In this document: positions 8,361-17,805 of the stretch, one piece after another
Position numbering within the stretch: position 1 is the stretch's first letter
How the letters are laid out: each line of letters begins with the position of its first letter
DNA from: an uncultured Planococcus sp.
GTDB taxonomy: Bacteria; Bacillota; Bacilli; Bacillales_A; Planococcaceae
Reading direction: 5' to 3'
Length of the DNA: 64,000 nt
Assembly (NCBI GenBank): GCA_947493585.1
Contig: CANLRI010000008.1
Location: 1-64,000 of the forward strand
The notes under the pieces: model-generated
Database searches by the model: none
What the model was told of the DNA's origin: nothing
The model's input: the letters and a program-made list of their open reading frames with translations, nothing else
Translations under genes and position numbers: made by a program

Positions 8361-9500
8361 ATGAAAGCCGTAACTTTCCAAGGCGTGAAGGACATGAAAG
8401 TGAAAAACGTGAAAGATCCTGAACTTGAAAAAAAGGACGATATCATTGTAAAAATTACTTCAACCGCGATTTGTGGATCCGATTTACATATTTATCAAGG
8501 AGCTTTACCTGCCAGAAAAGATTATGTCATCGGCCATGAACCGATGGGAATCGTAGAAGAGGTAGGACCAGAAGTCACCAAGGTGAAAAAAGGCGACCGG
8601 ATTGTACTGCCGTTCAATGTCAGCTGTGGGCAATGCTTCTATTGCAACCATGATCTGGAAAGCCAGTGCGACAACTCAAACGGCAACCCTCATTTTGATA
8701 CGGGTGGCTACTTCGGATTTACTGAACGCTACGGTAGTTACTCGGGCGGTCAGGCAGAGTACTTGCGGGTTCCTTATGGCAACTTCATGCCGTACGTCAT
8801 TCCGGAATCCTCAGAACTTGAAGACGAGTCGTTGCTTTTCTTGTCGGATGTTCTGCCAACCGCTTGGTGGAGCGTGGAGAATGCAGGAGTAAAACAGGGC
8901 GATACGGTCGTGGTACTCGGTTGTGGACCGATTGGCTTAATGACACAGAAATTTGCCTGGATGAAAGGCGCCAAACGCGTGATTGCAGTTGACGAAGTTC
9001 CATATCGCATGAATCTGGCGAAAAAGATGAATAACGTAGAGGTATTCGATTTCAACCAATATGACAATATGGGTGCATACATTCATGAAATTACAAGCGG
9101 TGGTGCGCGTGTCGTTATTGACTGTGTAGGGATGGACGGCAAAAAATCCACGGCTGAAGCAGTCCAGCAGAAACTGAAGCTGCAAGGCGGAACACTTAGT
9201 GCCATCGATATTGCCAAAGATGCCGTCAGCAAATTCGGCGTTATCCAGCTGACCGGTATCTACGGTCTTACGTACAATATGTTCCCACTCGGCAATATGT
9301 TCGAACGCAACGTGACGATGAAGATGGGACAGGCACCGGTTATTCATTTGATGCCGATGCTGTACGAAAAAATTGAAAACGGTGAATTTGATCCGCGTGA
9401 AATCATTTCCCATATAATGCCGCTTGAAAAAGCAAGCGATGCTTATAAGATTTTCAATGACCATACGGATGATTGCACGAAAGTCATCCTAAAACCGTAA
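8361..9500 (+). CDS. Zinc-dependent alcohol dehydrogenase, glutathione-independent formaldehyde dehydrogenase type
   Basis: A 379-residue medium-chain dehydrogenase. The catalytic zinc ligands are in AICGSDLH and GHEP, the structural zinc cysteines in CGQCFYCNHDLESQC, and the Rossmann motif in VVVLGCGPIGL. The length and the long insert around residues 105-140 match the formaldehyde dehydrogenase-like branch that oxidises formaldehyde or small alcohols with NAD(P). It has GGAGGG before the ATG and its own strong terminator, so it is monocistronic. The next genes along supply the ribulose monophosphate route, so formaldehyde is the likely substrate; the substrate itself is inferred from context. 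Confidence 0.85.
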   Translation: MKAVTFQGVKDMKVKNVKDPELEKKDDIIVKITSTAICGSDLHIYQGALPARKDYVIGHEPMGIVEEVGPEVTKVKKGDRIVLPFNVSCGQCFYCNHDLESQCDNSNGNPHFDTGGYFGFTERYGSYSGGQAEYLRVPYGNFMPYVIPESSELEDESLLFLSDVLPTAWWSVENAGVKQGDTVVVLGCGPIGLMTQKFAWMKGAKRVIAVDEVPYRMNLAKKMNNVEVFDFNQYDNMGAYIHEITSGGARVVIDCVGMDGKKSTAEAVQQKLKLQGGTLSAIDIAKDAVSKFGVIQLTGIYGLTYNMFPLGNMFERNVTMKMGQAPVIHLMPMLYEKIENGEFDPREIISHIMPLEKASDAYKIFNDHTDDCTKVILKP

Positions 9501-9530
9501 CCCCATAAATAAATGGAGATTTTATACGAA

Positions 9531-9567
9531 CAAACGCCCCAAATGTTTAGGGGCGTTTGTTTTTTTG
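9531..9567 (+). terminator. Rho-independent terminator after the dehydrogenase gene
   Basis: ACAAACGCCCC pairs with GGGGCGTTTGT around a 9-base loop, followed by a run of T. Confidence 0.9.
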
Positions 9568-9854
9568 CCGAATTTACCGGTTCGCTTGCTCCTGTAGGAA
9601 TGCATCGAGCGAGTGCTATCATTTTAGATCTGCGGTAGTTTATCAACTTAAAAATAATCAAAATAGCATACCCTTTAGCAGATTGGTTCTTTTAGGGATT
9701 CCGCCCCTTTTAACGGTAGAATTTTTTCATAGAGTTAAAGTTTCAAACATAAAAAGATGATTTTCCTGAAGGTTCCAGATTCCAGATAATTGTTTATCGA
9801 CAATTAAAATCTATTGGAGAAGGCGTCAATGAGCATGGAGGCTGTAATGTATTC
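9568..9854. other. Intergenic, no gene recognised
   Basis: Nearly 290 bp between two convergent transcription units. Short reading frames only; nothing recognisable. Confidence 0.5.
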
Positions 9855-9892
9855 AAAAAAGCCCGCTGGAAAACTTTCTTTTTCCAACAGGC
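9855..9892 (-). terminator. Terminator of the zwf-pgi-gnd operon
   Basis: On the minus strand GCCTGTTGGA pairs with TCCAGCGGGC (two G-U pairs) and is followed by TTTTTT. It lies about 55 bp after the gnd stop. Confidence 0.85.
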
Positions 9893-9948
9893 CTTTCAGT
9901 CTGATTACGTGATGTTCTAACAAGCTTCTACATACTTATTGTTTCTGG

Positions 9949-11361
9949 TTATTTTACTTGCCACTCGGTGTGGAAGAAACCTTCTTTGTCTACACGCTGG
10001 TACGTATGGGCACCAAAGTAATCCCGCTGTGCCTGGATTAAATTGGCTGGCAATGTCTCAGAGCGATAGCTGTCATAGTAAGCCAATGCGCTTGAAAAAG
10101 CGGGCGCCGGAATTCCTTGCTGAATGGCCAGCGTCAGCACTTTTCGTAGAGAATGCTGATACTCCCCTATAATCTCCTGGAAATATGGATCAATTAATAA
10201 GTTAGGCAGTTCGGGATTGCCGTCAAATGCTTCTTTGATCTTTTGCAGGAATTGCGCCCGGATGATGCATCCTCCACGGAAGATCATGGCAACGTCCCCG
10301 TAAGGAATATTCCAGCCATACTCTTCAGATGCCGCACGCATTTGGGCAAAACCTTGGGCATACGAGCAAATCTTACTCATGTATAAGGCTTTGCGGATGG
10401 CTTCAATCATTTCTTGGGAGTCGCCTGCCTGTTTTTTCGGTTCAGGGCCTTGCAGAATTTTGCTTGCCGCGACCCGTTCTTCCTTGACCGAGGAAATAAA
10501 CCTTGCGAAAACGGACTCTGTGACGATTGGAAGGGAAACACCTAAATCCAACGCGTTTTGGCTTGTCCATTTCCCAGTCCCTTTCTGTCCGGCCACATCC
10601 AAAATCTGATCAACAAGCGGCTTCCCGGTATCTTCATCCCGCTTGTTCAAAATATCGGCGGTAATTTCGACAAGGTAACTGTCAAGCTCCCCTTTGTTCC
10701 AATCCGAGAATATAGTGGACATTTCTAGGACAGAAAGGCCAAGCGCGTGTTTCATGATGAAATAGGCTTCGGATATCAATTGCATATCGCCGTATTCAAT
10801 GCCATTATGAACCATTTTTACATAATGGCCAGCTCCATCAGGACCCATATAGGCACTGCAAGGAGTGTCATCTACTTTTGCCGAAATTGCTTCCAGAATA
10901 GGTTTGACTTGTTCATATGCTTCTTTCGGTCCACCGGGCATGATGGAAGGACCGTTGCGGGCACCTTCTTCTCCGCCGGAAATTCCGGCGCCTAGAAAGT
11001 GCAAGCCTGCTTCTTGTAATTTTGCTGTTCGCCTATTTGTGTCTTCAAAAAACGAATTTCCTCCGTCTATTAGAATGTCCCCTGATTGAAGGTGGGGAAG
11101 GAGGGATTCAATGACCGAATCCGTCGTGTCTCCAGATTTCACCATCAACAAGATTTTGCGGGGGGTTTCCAATGAAAGGACAAACTCTTCAACACTGTAT
11201 GCTCCCAAAATCTTTTTTCCTTGTGCTTCTTTTTCAGCTAATTCGTCGATTCGGTCTGTCCAATAATCATAGACAGATACAGAATAACCTTTACTCTCCA
11301 TGTTCAGGGCTAAGTTTTTTCCCATTACCCCTAAACCGATGACTCCAATTTGCTGCTTCAT
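9949..11361 (-). CDS. gnd: 6-phosphogluconate dehydrogenase (decarboxylating)
   Basis: Converts 6-phosphogluconate to ribulose 5-phosphate and CO2 with reduction of NAD(P). The 470 residues are the standard length. The Rossmann motif [13 protein letters not shown] is at residues 9-21, and the substrate-binding signature [18 protein letters not shown] is near 128. The C-terminal all-helical domain is complete. It is the last gene of zwf-pgi-gnd and its ATG overlaps the pgi stop by four bases. In the neighbouring formaldehyde cycle it releases the carbon as CO2 and regenerates the ribulose 5-phosphate acceptor of HxlA. Confidence 0.95.
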   Translation of the reverse strand: MKQQIGVIGLGVMGKNLALNMESKGYSVSVYDYWTDRIDELAEKEAQGKKILGAYSVEEFVLSLETPRKILLMVKSGDTTDSVIESLLPHLQSGDILIDGGNSFFEDTNRRTAKLQEAGLHFLGAGISGGEEGARNGPSIMPGGPKEAYEQVKPILEAISAKVDDTPCSAYMGPDGAGHYVKMVHNGIEYGDMQLISEAYFIMKHALGLSVLEMSTIFSDWNKGELDSYLVEITADILNKRDEDTGKPLVDQILDVAGQKGTGKWTSQNALDLGVSLPIVTESVFARFISSVKEERVAASKILQGPEPKKQAGDSQEMIEAIRKALYMSKICSYAQGFAQMRAASEEYGWNIPYGDVAMIFRGGCIIRAQFLQKIKEAFDGNPELPNLLIDPYFQEIIGEYQHSLRKVLTLAIQQGIPAPAFSSALAYYDSYRSETLPANLIQAQRDYFGAHTYQRVDKEGFFHTEWQVK

Positions 11362-12731
11362 TGTATTTTCACCTCATCGTTTTGTGAGTTGCCAGACGGC
11401 AACAGCCGATTTTCCAGCTTTTCTCTTTCTTTTTCAAATCCTTCTTTGCCAAGCAATGCAAACATATTGGTTTTATATGCCTCAACTCCTGGTTGGTCAA
11501 ATGGATTGACACCGAGTAAAGTGCCGCTGATCGCGCAGGCCTTTTCGAAGAAATAAATCATTTCGCCAAAGGTGAATTCATTGAGTTCGTCTAGCTCAAT
11601 GACCAGATTCGGCACACCTCCATCGACATGAGCAAGGGAAGTTCCAAGTGCCGCTTTTTTGTTCACTTCATCCATCGTTTTTCCTGCTAAGAAGTTCAAC
11701 CCATCCATATTGGCTGGATCTTCTTGTATGACAAGATCGAGGGAAGGTTTCTTCACTTGCAAAACTGTTTCAAAGAATAGACGGCGCCCTTCCTGCACAT
11801 ACTGCCCCATTGAATGTAAATCAGTGGAGAAATTGACAGAAGCGGGGAAGAGTCCTTTTTCATCTTTCCCTTCACTTTCCCCGAAAAGTTGTTTCCACCA
11901 TTCTGCTGTAGATAGCAGGCCAGGCTCGTAGCTTACAAACAGTTCAATCGATTTTCCTTTATTATAAAAAATATTCCTTACTGCAGCATATTGGTAGCTT
12001 TCGTTTGTAGCGAGTACGGGATTGTTGTATTTGTGGTAAGCAGCTTTTGCCCCCTGCATCACTTGGTCGATATTAAGCCCGGCTACAGCCATCGGAAGTA
12101 AACCGACTGGAGTCAAAACGGAGTATCGTCCTCCGATATTATCAGGAATGACAAATGTTTCGTATCCTTCTTCAACTGCAAGATTCCGAAGCGCGCCTTT
12201 GCTCCGGTCGGTTGTGACATAAATTCGATTTCTAGCTTCTTCTTTTCCATACTTTTTTTCCAAAAGGGTACGGAAGATCCGGAAGGCTAAAGCGGGTTCA
12301 GTAGTTGTGCCTGACTTGGAGATCACATTGATTGAAATGTCTTTCCCTTCCAGTATCTGAAGCAAATGTGTGATATAAGCTGGGCTAATGTTATGTCCGG
12401 CAAAATAAACTTCCGTATTTCCTTTAACTTGGTTATGGAACGTATGCGATAAGGCTTCTATTGCTGCCTTGGAACCTAGATAAGAGCCGCCGATGCCAAT
12501 CACAATCAGCGCATCTGATTGTTGCTGAATTCTTTCGGCAGCCAGTTTCACCTGGAGAAACTCTTCTTTATCATAGTTAATCGGCCAGTCGATCCACCCC
12601 AAGTAGTCAGAACCCGGTCCTGTCTGCTGGTGAAGTTGGTTATGCGCTTGTTTGACAAATTCGCTAATATTTTCAAACTCGCTATTCGTCATAAACGATA
12701 ATACATTGGTGAAATCAAATGAAACGGTCAT
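11358..12731 (-). CDS. pgi: Glucose-6-phosphate isomerase
   Basis: Interconverts fructose 6-phosphate and glucose 6-phosphate. The 457-residue length fits the Bacillus-type enzyme. It carries the SIS-fold phosphate-binding segments ([28 protein letters not shown]) and the family signature ending [15 protein letters not shown]. It sits between zwf and gnd with a 4-bp overlap to gnd and a 31-bp gap from zwf, so the three are co-transcribed. Within the dissimilatory ribulose monophosphate cycle it links the HxlB product to Zwf. A plasmid copy of this housekeeping gene makes sense only as part of that module. Confidence 0.95.
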   Translation of the reverse strand: MTVSFDFTNVLSFMTNSEFENISEFVKQAHNQLHQQTGPGSDYLGWIDWPINYDKEEFLQVKLAAERIQQQSDALIVIGIGGSYLGSKAAIEALSHTFHNQVKGNTEVYFAGHNISPAYITHLLQILEGKDISINVISKSGTTTEPALAFRIFRTLLEKKYGKEEARNRIYVTTDRSKGALRNLAVEEGYETFVIPDNIGGRYSVLTPVGLLPMAVAGLNIDQVMQGAKAAYHKYNNPVLATNESYQYAAVRNIFYNKGKSIELFVSYEPGLLSTAEWWKQLFGESEGKDEKGLFPASVNFSTDLHSMGQYVQEGRRLFFETVLQVKKPSLDLVIQEDPANMDGLNFLAGKTMDEVNKKAALGTSLAHVDGGVPNLVIELDELNEFTFGEMIYFFEKACAISGTLLGVNPFDQPGVEAYKTNMFALLGKEGFEKEREKLENRLLPSGNSQNDEVKIQ

Positions 12732-12762
12732 GTAATCTCTCTCCTTTTGAATGAACTATTTT

Positions 12763-14280
12763 TTACCACCAATTCGATTGATCCGTCAGCAATAACTCAT
12801 TTGCCATTTCTGGACCTGTTGAACCGGCTGGATAAGAATATAAAGGCAATAACTCCTCTTGGTAAGCTTCTAATAGTGGTTGAATCCACTTCCATGATAG
12901 TTCCACTTCTCTCCAATCGGCAAAGAACGTTGAATCGCCGCGCAGTGCATCATAGAGCAGAAGTTCATATGCTTCCGGCTGATTTTCTGAGCTGGTTGAG
13001 AAATCAATCCAAACAGGTTTGTATCGAGTGCTGGATGGATCTTTTAAATTTACGCGCAACGAAATGCTTTCATTTGGACTAATTTCAAGAATCATTAAAT
13101 TTGGAGAGCTTCCTAACTGTGTATTTAAATCCATCACCTTGTTCTCGAATTCAATGACAATCTGTGTCGACTTCAGTTTCATCCGTTTGCCTGTTCGTAT
13201 ATAAAAGGGAATCCCCTGCCAGGATGGATGATTGATAGATAGGCGTGCCGCAAAAAAAGTATCATTCGTTGAGGAATCATTAACCCCCGGCTCCTCTTTG
13301 TAGCCAATGACAGGGTTGCCCTGAACCTCTCCCGGACCATACTGGCCGCGGACAACGCATTGGTATGCTTTTTCTTTCCGGATGGGTTGGAGAGAGGCAA
13401 TAATGTCTGTCTTTTTCACCCGGCCCTCATTTTCCATGAAGTTATCCGATAGATAAACGGCTGTCATCGTGACCAACTGAAGAAGGTGGTTTTGAACCAT
13501 ATCCCTGATGGCTCCTGCCTTATCATAATAATCAGCCCGGTTTTCTACACCTACAGTCTCACTTGCTGTAATTTGGACATTTGAAATTTGTTTATGATTC
13601 AACAAAGATTCCAAGATCGGATTCGCTAAGAATAAAGTTCTTAGATTTTGTACCATAGGCTTCCCGAGGTAATGATCAATTCTGTAGATTTCCTCTTCAC
13701 GGAACACGTGGCTCAAATGTTCATTTAATTTTCTGGCTGTTTTTAGGCTGTTTCCAAACGGTTTTTCAACAATGAGGCGTTTCCACCCGTTGTTTTGACT
13801 GATTCCGCTTTTACTAAGGTTGGACGTAATAATATCAATTAAACAGGGGGCCACAGACAAATAAAACAGCCGGTTTTGTGGAATGCCCAATTCTTTCTCC
13901 CTGTTTTCTATAAGTTCGCGCAACTTGTGGTAAGACTCTTTTTCTGTTGCATCAAAGCTGCAGTACCGGAATTTCTCTAAGAAATCCGGCAAAGATGAAG
14001 CGTGAATGGGTCTTCTCGAATAGCTGCGAAGTGCTTTTTCCACTTTATACTGAAAGGTTTCATCCGAACAATAGTCTCTGCCGGTACTGACAACGGAGAT
14101 GGTTTCAGGTAACTTCCCGTCCAGGTATAGATTGTACAGAGCGGGAAATAACTTGCGTTGTGCTAAATCTCCTGTTGCTCCGAACAAGACAAATGTCATG
14201 TTTTGCAGGGGCCGTTCTTGTTTAAATTCAAATAAATCATTTTGAAAATTAAATTCTTCAAGCAGATTCTCGGTGTGCAT
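12763..14280 (-). CDS. zwf: Glucose-6-phosphate 1-dehydrogenase
   Basis: Oxidises glucose 6-phosphate to 6-phosphogluconolactone with NAD(P). The 505 residues include the dinucleotide motif FVLFGATGDLAQRKL near residues 30-44 and the active-site signature RIDHYLGKPMVQNL with its catalytic His. It leads the operon zwf-pgi-gnd and starts at ATG after AGGAGG. No 6-phosphogluconolactonase gene is present; the lactone could hydrolyse spontaneously or be handled by a chromosomal enzyme. The upstream region carries the shared 45-bp element directly before the promoter, mirrored with that of hxlA. Confidence 0.95.
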   Translation of the reverse strand: MHTENLLEEFNFQNDLFEFKQERPLQNMTFVLFGATGDLAQRKLFPALYNLYLDGKLPETISVVSTGRDYCSDETFQYKVEKALRSYSRRPIHASSLPDFLEKFRYCSFDATEKESYHKLRELIENREKELGIPQNRLFYLSVAPCLIDIITSNLSKSGISQNNGWKRLIVEKPFGNSLKTARKLNEHLSHVFREEEIYRIDHYLGKPMVQNLRTLFLANPILESLLNHKQISNVQITASETVGVENRADYYDKAGAIRDMVQNHLLQLVTMTAVYLSDNFMENEGRVKKTDIIASLQPIRKEKAYQCVVRGQYGPGEVQGNPVIGYKEEPGVNDSSTNDTFFAARLSINHPSWQGIPFYIRTGKRMKLKSTQIVIEFENKVMDLNTQLGSSPNLMILEISPNESISLRVNLKDPSSTRYKPVWIDFSTSSENQPEAYELLLYDALRGDSTFFADWREVELSWKWIQPLLEAYQEELLPLYSYPAGSTGPEMANELLLTDQSNWW

Positions 14281-14345
14281 ATGTTAAAACCTCCTACTTT
14301 TAAAATCATGTGTCTCTGGCATGACTGATAATCGCAACAGGTTTT

Positions 14346-14374
14346 AGTATAATGACTCAAAGTTTTTTATGTAA
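14346..14374 (-). promoter_or_regulatory. Promoter of zwf-pgi-gnd
   Basis: On the minus strand, a -35 box TTACAT at 14369-14374, a 17-bp spacer and a -10 box TATACT at 14346-14351. The -35 overlaps the end of the shared operator-like element. Its poor match to TTGACA fits a promoter that needs an activator. Confidence 0.7.
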
Positions 14375-14417
14375 GTACGCACTTTATAAACATATACTTA
14401 CAAAAAGTATACTGTCG
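14371..14417 (-). promoter_or_regulatory. Shared formaldehyde-module operator, copy A (zwf side)
   Basis: Read toward zwf, this 47-bp element contains GACAGTATACTTTTTGT, then AGTATATG, then AAAGTGCGTACTT. It matches copy B before hxlA at about 39 of 45 positions by eye. It ends inside the -35 box. HxlR-type activators of hxlAB bind such promoter-proximal repeats, and an HxlR-family gene lies at 18987-19340. Confidence 0.75.
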
Positions 14418-14781
14418 CAAGGGAAAGAGGAGGAAATTCACCAGGGATCCGGTTCTTAAAAACTTATCTGATATACAAAATATCTCTATCATGAAATATT
14501 TTTTAGAAGTTAAGGAATTTAGGATTTTTTGAGGGAGAAATAACAAAGGTTAAATCCCATTATCGAAAGTAATCTATTGCAAAAAAGTTACAATAGCTCA
14601 TTCGGATAAGAAACAAGTAATTGATTTTCAAACTGGATAAGTCGTGTTGAGTGTTTAGTGAAAAGGAAAAAGTAATTGGATTATCTTAAAGCGGTCTTAA
14701 TAGAACTATAAAGTTAATCAGATACATTAGGAAATAAATGCATATATATGAAATTAAACAGATTACCATTGTGATAGGCGC
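14418..14781. other. Spacer between divergent operators, no gene
   Basis: About 360 bp of AT-rich DNA between the two operator copies. No reading frame or repeat of note was seen. The large spacing means the two promoters are probably controlled independently by separate bound regulators. Confidence 0.5.
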
Positions 14782-14829
14782 CGACAGTATACTTTTTGTC
14801 AGTATGTGAAATTAAAGTGCGTACTTCAC
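14782..14829 (+). promoter_or_regulatory. Shared formaldehyde-module operator, copy B (hxlA side)
   Basis: Contains GACAGTATACTTTTTGT, AGTATGTG and AAAGTGCGTACTT in the same order and spacing as copy A, in mirror orientation, and ends in the -35 box of the hxlA promoter. Confidence 0.75.
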
Positions 14830-14853
14830 AACAATGCTTGTAGGTTTTACACT
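14825..14853 (+). promoter_or_regulatory. Promoter of hxlAB
   Basis: A -35 box TTCACA at 14825-14830, a 17-bp spacer and a -10 box TACACT at 14848-14853. The geometry relative to the operator is identical to that of the zwf promoter. Confidence 0.7.
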
Positions 14854-14892
14854 AAGTTAGAATCAAAAATACGACAACAAGGAGAATGACGT

Positions 14893-15534
14893 ATGAAATT
14901 ACAATTAGCTTTAGACTTAGTAAACATTCCACAAGCAATCGAAGTGGTTAAAGAAGTAGAGGCGTTTATCGACATCGTTGAAATCGGAACGCCAGTCATC
15001 AATAAAGAAGGTCTTAAAGCTGTCGCAGAAATAAAAGCAGCTTTCCCTAACCTGGAAGTTCTTGCAGATGTGAAAATTATGGACGCTGCAGCTTATGAAG
15101 TATCAAATGCTGCTGCTGCAGGAGCAGATATTGTTACGATTCTTGCTCAGGCAGAAGACTCATCCATCAAGGGCGCAGTTGAAGAAGCGAAAAAACAAGG
15201 CAAGAAAATCCTGGTGGATATGATCGCCGTAAAAGATATCAAAACACGGGCCGCAGAGCTTGATGAACTTGGCGCGGATTATATCTGTGTCCACACAGGC
15301 TACGATCTGCAAGCGGAAGGGAAAGATTCGTTCGAAGATCTTCGTACAATCAAAAGCGTCGTAAAAAATGCCAAAACTGCTATTGCAGGCGGCATCAAAC
15401 TGGAGACATTGCCGGAAGTCATTAAAGCACAACCGGATTTAATCATTGTCGGCGGTGGAATTACAAGCAAAGAGAACAAGGGCGCGGAAGCGGAAAAAAT
15501 TCAAAAGATGATGAAAGAAAGTGTGACGGCGTAA
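14893..15534 (+). CDS. hxlA: 3-hexulose-6-phosphate synthase
   Basis: Aldol-condenses formaldehyde with ribulose 5-phosphate to give D-arabino-3-hexulose 6-phosphate, the fixing step of the ribulose monophosphate pathway. The 213-residue protein is a TIM barrel of the OMP decarboxylase superfamily. It has the metal and acid residues in LADVKIMDA (near residues 57-65), VDMIAVKDI and the phosphate-binding AGGIKLETLPE and IIVGGGITS strands. It starts at ATG after AAGGAGAA and is followed after 1 bp by hxlB, as in Bacillus subtilis. With the adjacent isomerase it removes formaldehyde. Confidence 0.95.
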   Translation: MKLQLALDLVNIPQAIEVVKEVEAFIDIVEIGTPVINKEGLKAVAEIKAAFPNLEVLADVKIMDAAAYEVSNAAAAGADIVTILAQAEDSSIKGAVEEAKKQGKKILVDMIAVKDIKTRAAELDELGADYICVHTGYDLQAEGKDSFEDLRTIKSVVKNAKTAIAGGIKLETLPEVIKAQPDLIIVGGGITSKENKGAEAEKIQKMMKESVTA

Positions 15535-15535
15535 T

Positions 15536-16090
15536 ATGAACACGGCGGGCTATACAGACGAAATACTGGCTGAATTGAAGCGGACCACTGCTCTCATTGA
15601 TGATGAGGAAGCCGAAAAGGCAGTGGACGGCATCCTGCGTGCAAAGAAAATATTTGTGGCAGGCGGGGGCCGATCCGGCTTTATGGCTAAGGCATTTGTG
15701 ATGCGTATGATGCACGTAGGCCTGGATGCGTATGTGGTTGGAGAAACGGTGACACCTAACCTGGAAGTCGATGATATTTTCATTGTCGGTTCTGGTTCCG
15801 GGGAGACCCAAAGCCTCGCAGCCATGACGAAGAAAGCCAAAAGCATCGGTGCAACCATAGTGGCTGTTACTACAAACCCTGAGTCTACAATAGGCAAACT
15901 GGCGGATATTCGAATTGAAATACCGGCACAAGCAAAAGGGGAGGGCACTAGTGGCAAATCGATTCAACCGATGGGATCATTGTTTGAACAGTCGCTTCTT
16001 GTGTTTTATGACGCGGTGATTTTGAGATTCATGGATAAAAAGGGACTCAAATCCAATGTCATGTATGGCAGACATGCGAATTTAGAATAG
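15536..16090 (+). CDS. hxlB: 6-phospho-3-hexuloisomerase
   Basis: Isomerises 3-hexulose 6-phosphate to fructose 6-phosphate. The 184-residue SIS-domain protein shows the phosphosugar motifs VAGGGRSGFMAKAFVMRM near residue 38 and IVGSGSGETQSLA near residue 82, and the C-terminal MGSLFEQSL segment that carries the catalytic region. It is in one operon with hxlA, one base apart, and ends at a strong terminator. Its product feeds Pgi of the divergent operon. Confidence 0.95.
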   Translation: MNTAGYTDEILAELKRTTALIDDEEAEKAVDGILRAKKIFVAGGGRSGFMAKAFVMRMMHVGLDAYVVGETVTPNLEVDDIFIVGSGSGETQSLAAMTKKAKSIGATIVAVTTNPESTIGKLADIRIEIPAQAKGEGTSGKSIQPMGSLFEQSLLVFYDAVILRFMDKKGLKSNVMYGRHANLE

Positions 16091-16097
16091 AACAACG

Positions 16098-16140
16098 AAT
16101 AAGCTTGAGTTTAAGATTTTTTAAGCTCAAGCTTATTTTT
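16098..16140 (+). terminator. Terminator of hxlAB
   Basis: AATAAGCTTGAG pairs with CTCAAGCTTATT around an AT-rich loop and is followed by TTTTT. Confidence 0.9.
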
Positions 16141-16260
16141 AATTGTTTATCAAGCTTGAACTTTTTTGCACCAAAGTATTTTCATTGGACAACTGTATAA
16201 ATGGCATGCGAAGGTGAAGGTATCATTGAAGACAATATTAGTAATGGAAGGTTGGATTAC

Positions 16261-16878
16261 ATGAAAATGTATGATGTAACAGGGGCGATCTATGAAGGCA
16301 TGACCGTTTACAAGGACAAACCGGAAAAACAGCCAAAAATTAATCAGCAGACAAACGGCTATGTTACGGAAACGCGACTGGATCTGGATGTGCACACCGG
16401 AACGCATATCGATGCGCCGCTTCATATGAATGTGAATGGAGAGACATTCGAATCGCTTTCGCTGGACAGTCTTGTAGGGCCTTGTCAAGTTCTCGATTTG
16501 ACGGCAGTAAAGAACGGAATTTCAAAAACGGACTTAGAAGGATTCAAGCTTCAAAAAGGAGATTTTATTTTATTAAAAACGAAAAACTCGTTTGAGGAAA
16601 AGTTTAATTTTGATTTTGTCTATCTGGCAAAAGATGGAGCAAGCTATCTTGCTGAGTTAGGGATTCGCGGGGTTGGAATAGATGCGCTTGGAATTGAAAG
16701 AAGCCAAGAAGGGCATCCGACGCATAAAACCTTATTTGCAAATGACATCATCATCATAGAGGGCCTGAGATTGAAGGAAGTGGAGCAGGGACAATACTTT
16801 ATGGTTGCCGCGCCTTTGAAATTAGTAGGTACGGAGGCTTCACCTGCGCGAGTATTGTTGTTTGAAGGATTAAGTTGA
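16261..16878 (+). CDS. Cyclase family protein (kynurenine formamidase-like metal hydrolase)
   Basis: The frame is open from 16201, but GGAAGG at 16246-16251 is spaced for the ATG at 16261, giving 205 residues. The family motif HTGTHIDAP lies near residues 49-57 and supplies metal ligands; the later GIDALGIERS and HKTLFANDIIIIEGL also fit. Members hydrolyse N-formyl or amide bonds, as in N-formylkynurenine formamidase. In this setting an N-formyl or S-formyl compound made from formaldehyde is a tempting substrate, but that is inference. It follows the hxlAB terminator, so it has its own promoter, and is 60 bp from the HAD gene. Confidence 0.85.
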   Translation: MKMYDVTGAIYEGMTVYKDKPEKQPKINQQTNGYVTETRLDLDVHTGTHIDAPLHMNVNGETFESLSLDSLVGPCQVLDLTAVKNGISKTDLEGFKLQKGDFILLKTKNSFEEKFNFDFVYLAKDGASYLAELGIRGVGIDALGIERSQEGHPTHKTLFANDIIIIEGLRLKEVEQGQYFMVAAPLKLVGTEASPARVLLFEGLS

Positions 16879-16938
16879 ATTTTTCTGTTTCAATTATTTT
16901 TCCATGAAAGATAAAACATAATTGTAAGGAGAGAGCCT

Positions 16939-17790
16939 ATGTATAAATTGGTCGCGATCGATCTCGATGGGACATTGCTCACAGACGATTTAATGATTTC
17001 ACCAAATACAGTAACCGCTATTAAAAAAGCGGTGGAAGCGGGGACAATTGTTACGATTGCTACGGGCCGCATGTTTTCCTCTGCGAAACTCATTGCCCTG
17101 CAGTTGGGTATAAATGTACCGCTCATCACTTATCAAGGTGCATTGATCAAGGATGTTAATGAAAAAGAAGTAATATATGAGCGCACTGTTCCTCCCGATA
17201 TTGCACAAAAGTTAATCGAAATTTCTCGTGAGAAAAAATTACATCTACAAATATACCAAGATGATATTCTCTACAGTGCCGTAGAAAATGACAAGCTGAT
17301 TGCTTATTCTGAAGCAGTTAAAGTGCCCTATAGGATAGAGCCCAATCTCATCAAGCTTGCCCAAAAAGGCGTGACAAAACTACTTTTTATCGAAGAACCA
17401 ATCGTCCTCGATTACTTACAAAATGAATTGCAAACCTTATTCGGCAAGTATGCTCACATCGCAAAATCAAAAAAACACTACCTTGAAATCACCCATCCCG
17501 AGGCAAACAAAGGTAGTGCCCTATTATGCTTAGCGAAAAAACTTGGTATAGACCGTTCAGAAATAATCGGTATTGGTGACAACTATAATGACATCGAACT
17601 TATTGAGACAGCCGGTCTCGGTATAGCAATGGGAAATGCCGTAAAGGAAGTGAAAGCTATGGCTGATTATACGACCTTTACGAACAATGAAGAAGGGGTG
17701 CTTCACGTATTAGAAAAGTTTATTTTAGAGCCAGTGAATACTTCCAATTATATAGAAGAAAAAAATTCTGATTCGCTTCCGACGGCCTGA
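16939..17790 (+). CDS. HAD-IIB (Cof-type) phosphatase
   Basis: A 283-residue haloacid-dehalogenase phosphatase of the Cof family. Motif I DLDGTLL is at residues 8-14, motif II ATGR near 41, the catalytic Lys in the NKGSAL segment near 194, and motif III/IV GIGDNYNDIELIETAGLGIAMGNA near 214. These enzymes dephosphorylate sugar phosphates, flavin mononucleotide or similar. It probably shares transcription with the cyclase gene 60 bp upstream. The specific substrate cannot be told; clearing dead-end sugar phosphates of the neighbouring cycle is one possibility. Confidence 0.9.
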   Translation: MYKLVAIDLDGTLLTDDLMISPNTVTAIKKAVEAGTIVTIATGRMFSSAKLIALQLGINVPLITYQGALIKDVNEKEVIYERTVPPDIAQKLIEISREKKLHLQIYQDDILYSAVENDKLIAYSEAVKVPYRIEPNLIKLAQKGVTKLLFIEEPIVLDYLQNELQTLFGKYAHIAKSKKHYLEITHPEANKGSALLCLAKKLGIDRSEIIGIGDNYNDIELIETAGLGIAMGNAVKEVKAMADYTTFTNNEEGVLHVLEKFILEPVNTSNYIEEKNSDSLPTA

Positions 17791-17805
17791 TCAATTGAAG
17801 ACCGT

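Noticed and set aside
8937..9464. 175-codon minus-strand frame inside the dehydrogenase gene
   Set aside because: It is a shadow of the well-supported plus-strand gene.
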